Shown here: in pieces, positions 4,754 through 5,669 of the stretch | How positions within the stretch are numbered: the first letter of the stretch is position 1 | How the letters are laid out: every line of letters begins with the position of its first letter | Source of the DNA: Planctomycetota bacterium | GTDB taxonomy: Bacteria > Planctomycetota > UBA1135 > GCA-002686595 | DNA: 5,669 nucleotides | NCBI GenBank assembly: GCA_004296785.1 | Contig: SCVU01000159.1 | Span: 1-5,669 of the forward strand | Reading direction: 5' to 3' | Notes under the pieces: model-generated | The model's database searches: none | What the model was told of the DNA's origin: nothing | The model's input: the letters and a program-made list of their open reading frames with translations, nothing else | Position numbers and translations under genes: made by a program

Positions 4754-5669
4754 GTGATCGATTCCGATTCCCAGCAGTTCAAGGAGCGCGTCCGCTCGCT
4801 CGTGCCGATCGAACAGATCGTCGCGGAGCGCGTCGCGTCCTTGAAGCGCGCCGGGAATTCGTGGAAGGCGTGCTGTCCGTTCCATCAGGAGCGCACGCCG
4901 TCGTTCGTCGTCAGCCCCGAGCGCGGCACCTGGCACTGCTTCGGCGCGTGCGGCACCGGCGGCGACGTGTTCGACTTCGTGATGCGCTTCGACGGCGTCG
5001 CGTTCCCCGAAGCGCTCGAGCAGCTCGCGTCGCGCGTCGGGCTCGAGATGCCGCGCCGCAGCGCGCCGTCCGGTCCGAAGCCCGACCACCAGCCGCTGTG
5101 GGACTGCCTCGGCGACGTCGCGCAGCAGTGGCAGCGCGAGCTGCGCGGCCCGGCGGGCGCGGCGGCGCTCGCGTACGCGCGCGAGCGCGGCCTTCAGGAA
5201 GCGACGATCGACGCATTCGGCCTCGGCTTCGCGCGCGCCGGAGCGCTGCGCGAGCTCGCGCGCACGCGCCACTGGGACGCGGCGCTGCTCGAGCGAGTCG
5301 GCCTGCTGCGCCGCGCCGATGACGGCCGCTACTTCGAGTTCTTCCGCGAGCGGCTGATGATCCCGATCCGCGACCGCGACGGCCACGTCGTCGGTTTCGG
5401 CGCGCGCGTGCTCGACGCGAACAGCGCGAGCGGTGCGAAGGGCCCGAAGTACCTGAACACCGGCGAGACCGAGCTGTTCCACAAGGGGCGCTTGATCTAC
5501 GGCCTCGATCGCGCGCTCGCGCCGCTGCGCCGCGCGCGCCACGCGATCCTCGTCGAGGGCTACACCGACGTGATGGCGTTCCACCAGGCGGGCGTGTCGA
5601 ACGCGCTCGCGGTGCTCGGTTCCGCGACGACGGACGATCACGCGGCGCTGCTGCGCCGCACCGGCGCGA
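4754..5669 (+). CDS. dnaG: DNA primase DnaG, N-terminal 305 residues, 3' end outside window
   Basis: DnaG makes the RNA primers that start Okazaki fragments at the replication fork, working with the replicative helicase. The visible part begins with the usual primase helix (QFKERVRSLVPIEQIVAERV, 8-27). The CHC2 zinc ribbon follows, with ligands Cys41 and His44 in CPFHQERTPSF (41-51) and Cys62 and Cys66 in HCFGACGTGGDVFDFV (61-76). The last pair is spaced C-x3-C, whereas E. coli has C-x2-C. The polymerase N-subdomain contains FRERLMIPIRDRDGHVVGFG (197-216) and KYLNTGETELFHKGRLIYGL (232-251). The Toprim domain starts with ILVEGYTDVMAF (265-276), where Glu268 is the expected metal-binding glutamate, and continues with AVLGSATT (286-293). 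The Toprim DxD pair and the helicase-binding C-terminus are beyond the edge. GTG 4754 is chosen because residue numbering then matches E. coli DnaG almost exactly; an upstream ATG at 4643 is the alternative. The frame runs open to the end of the window. Confidence 0.96.
   Translation, partial: MIDSDSQQFKERVRSLVPIEQIVAERVASLKRAGNSWKACCPFHQERTPSFVVSPERGTWHCFGACGTGGDVFDFVMRFDGVAFPEALEQLASRVGLEMPRRSAPSGPKPDHQPLWDCLGDVAQQWQRELRGPAGAAALAYARERGLQEATIDAFGLGFARAGALRELARTRHWDAALLERVGLLRRADDGRYFEFFRERLMIPIRDRDGHVVGFGARVLDANSASGAKGPKYLNTGETELFHKGRLIYGLDRALAPLRRARHAILVEGYTDVMAFHQAGVSNALAVLGSATTDDHAALLRRTGA

Noticed and set aside
4482..4757. 91-codon plus-strand open frame upstream of dnaG
   Set aside because: Its TTG start is the -35 box of the likely dnaG promoter; the product is Pro/Ser-rich without a domain, and the frame ends inside the dnaG start region.
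4577..5641. 354-codon minus-strand open frame opposite dnaG
   Set aside because: The plus strand encodes unmistakable primase motifs along the same stretch; the antisense product shows only Arg/Ala/Glu-rich shadow composition.

Overview
This is a GC-rich window read almost entirely from the + strand. It holds seven genes in one direction; the first lacks its 5' end and the last its 3' end. The encoded envelope proteins (two lipoproteins, one of them OmpA-like, plus an exported protein) point to a diderm bacterium. The style of the small helix-turn-helix protein, the anonymous exported protein and the scarcity of Shine-Dalgarno sequences are most reminiscent of Planctomycetota or a related high-GC lineage. 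That placement is an inference from recollection of family style, not a result of any search.

Layout. (a) 2-457: the C-terminal end of a paired-CBS protein, probably of the CNNM/DUF21 ion-transporter-like family. (b) 509-919: a small exported protein that I do not recognise. (c) 1005-1535: a small DNA-binding-type protein with an excisionase/MerR-like helix-turn-helix, a long strictly acidic linker and a C-terminal membrane anchor, preceded by a good sigma70-like promoter. (d) 1706-2452: an OmpA-family lipoprotein with a coiled coil and a peptidoglycan-binding domain. (e) 2491-3498: a lipoprotein with an FGE-sulfatase (SUMF1) fold that lacks the catalytic cysteines. (f) 3495-4415: rsmA (ksgA), the 16S rRNA dimethyladenosine transferase, whose GTG start overlaps the stop of (e). 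(g) 4416-4753: a 338-base intergenic/leader region with a sigma70-like promoter, an inverted repeat inside that promoter and a strong hairpin just before the next gene. (h) 4754-5669: the first 305 codons of dnaG (DNA primase), open at the window edge.

How the genes fit together. Genes (d), (e) and (f) are tightly spaced (38 nt, then a 4-nt overlap) and probably form one transcript. It links two surface lipoproteins to a ribosome maturation enzyme. dnaG appears to start a new transcription unit; in many bacteria it is followed by the primary sigma factor gene, but that part is outside the window. Genes (b) and (c) appear to have their own promoters.

No tRNA, rRNA, CRISPR array, insertion sequence or phage gene was seen. 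The most unusual items are the membrane-tethered HTH protein with its possible operator, the catalytically empty SUMF1 lipoprotein coupled to rsmA, and the structured control region of dnaG.
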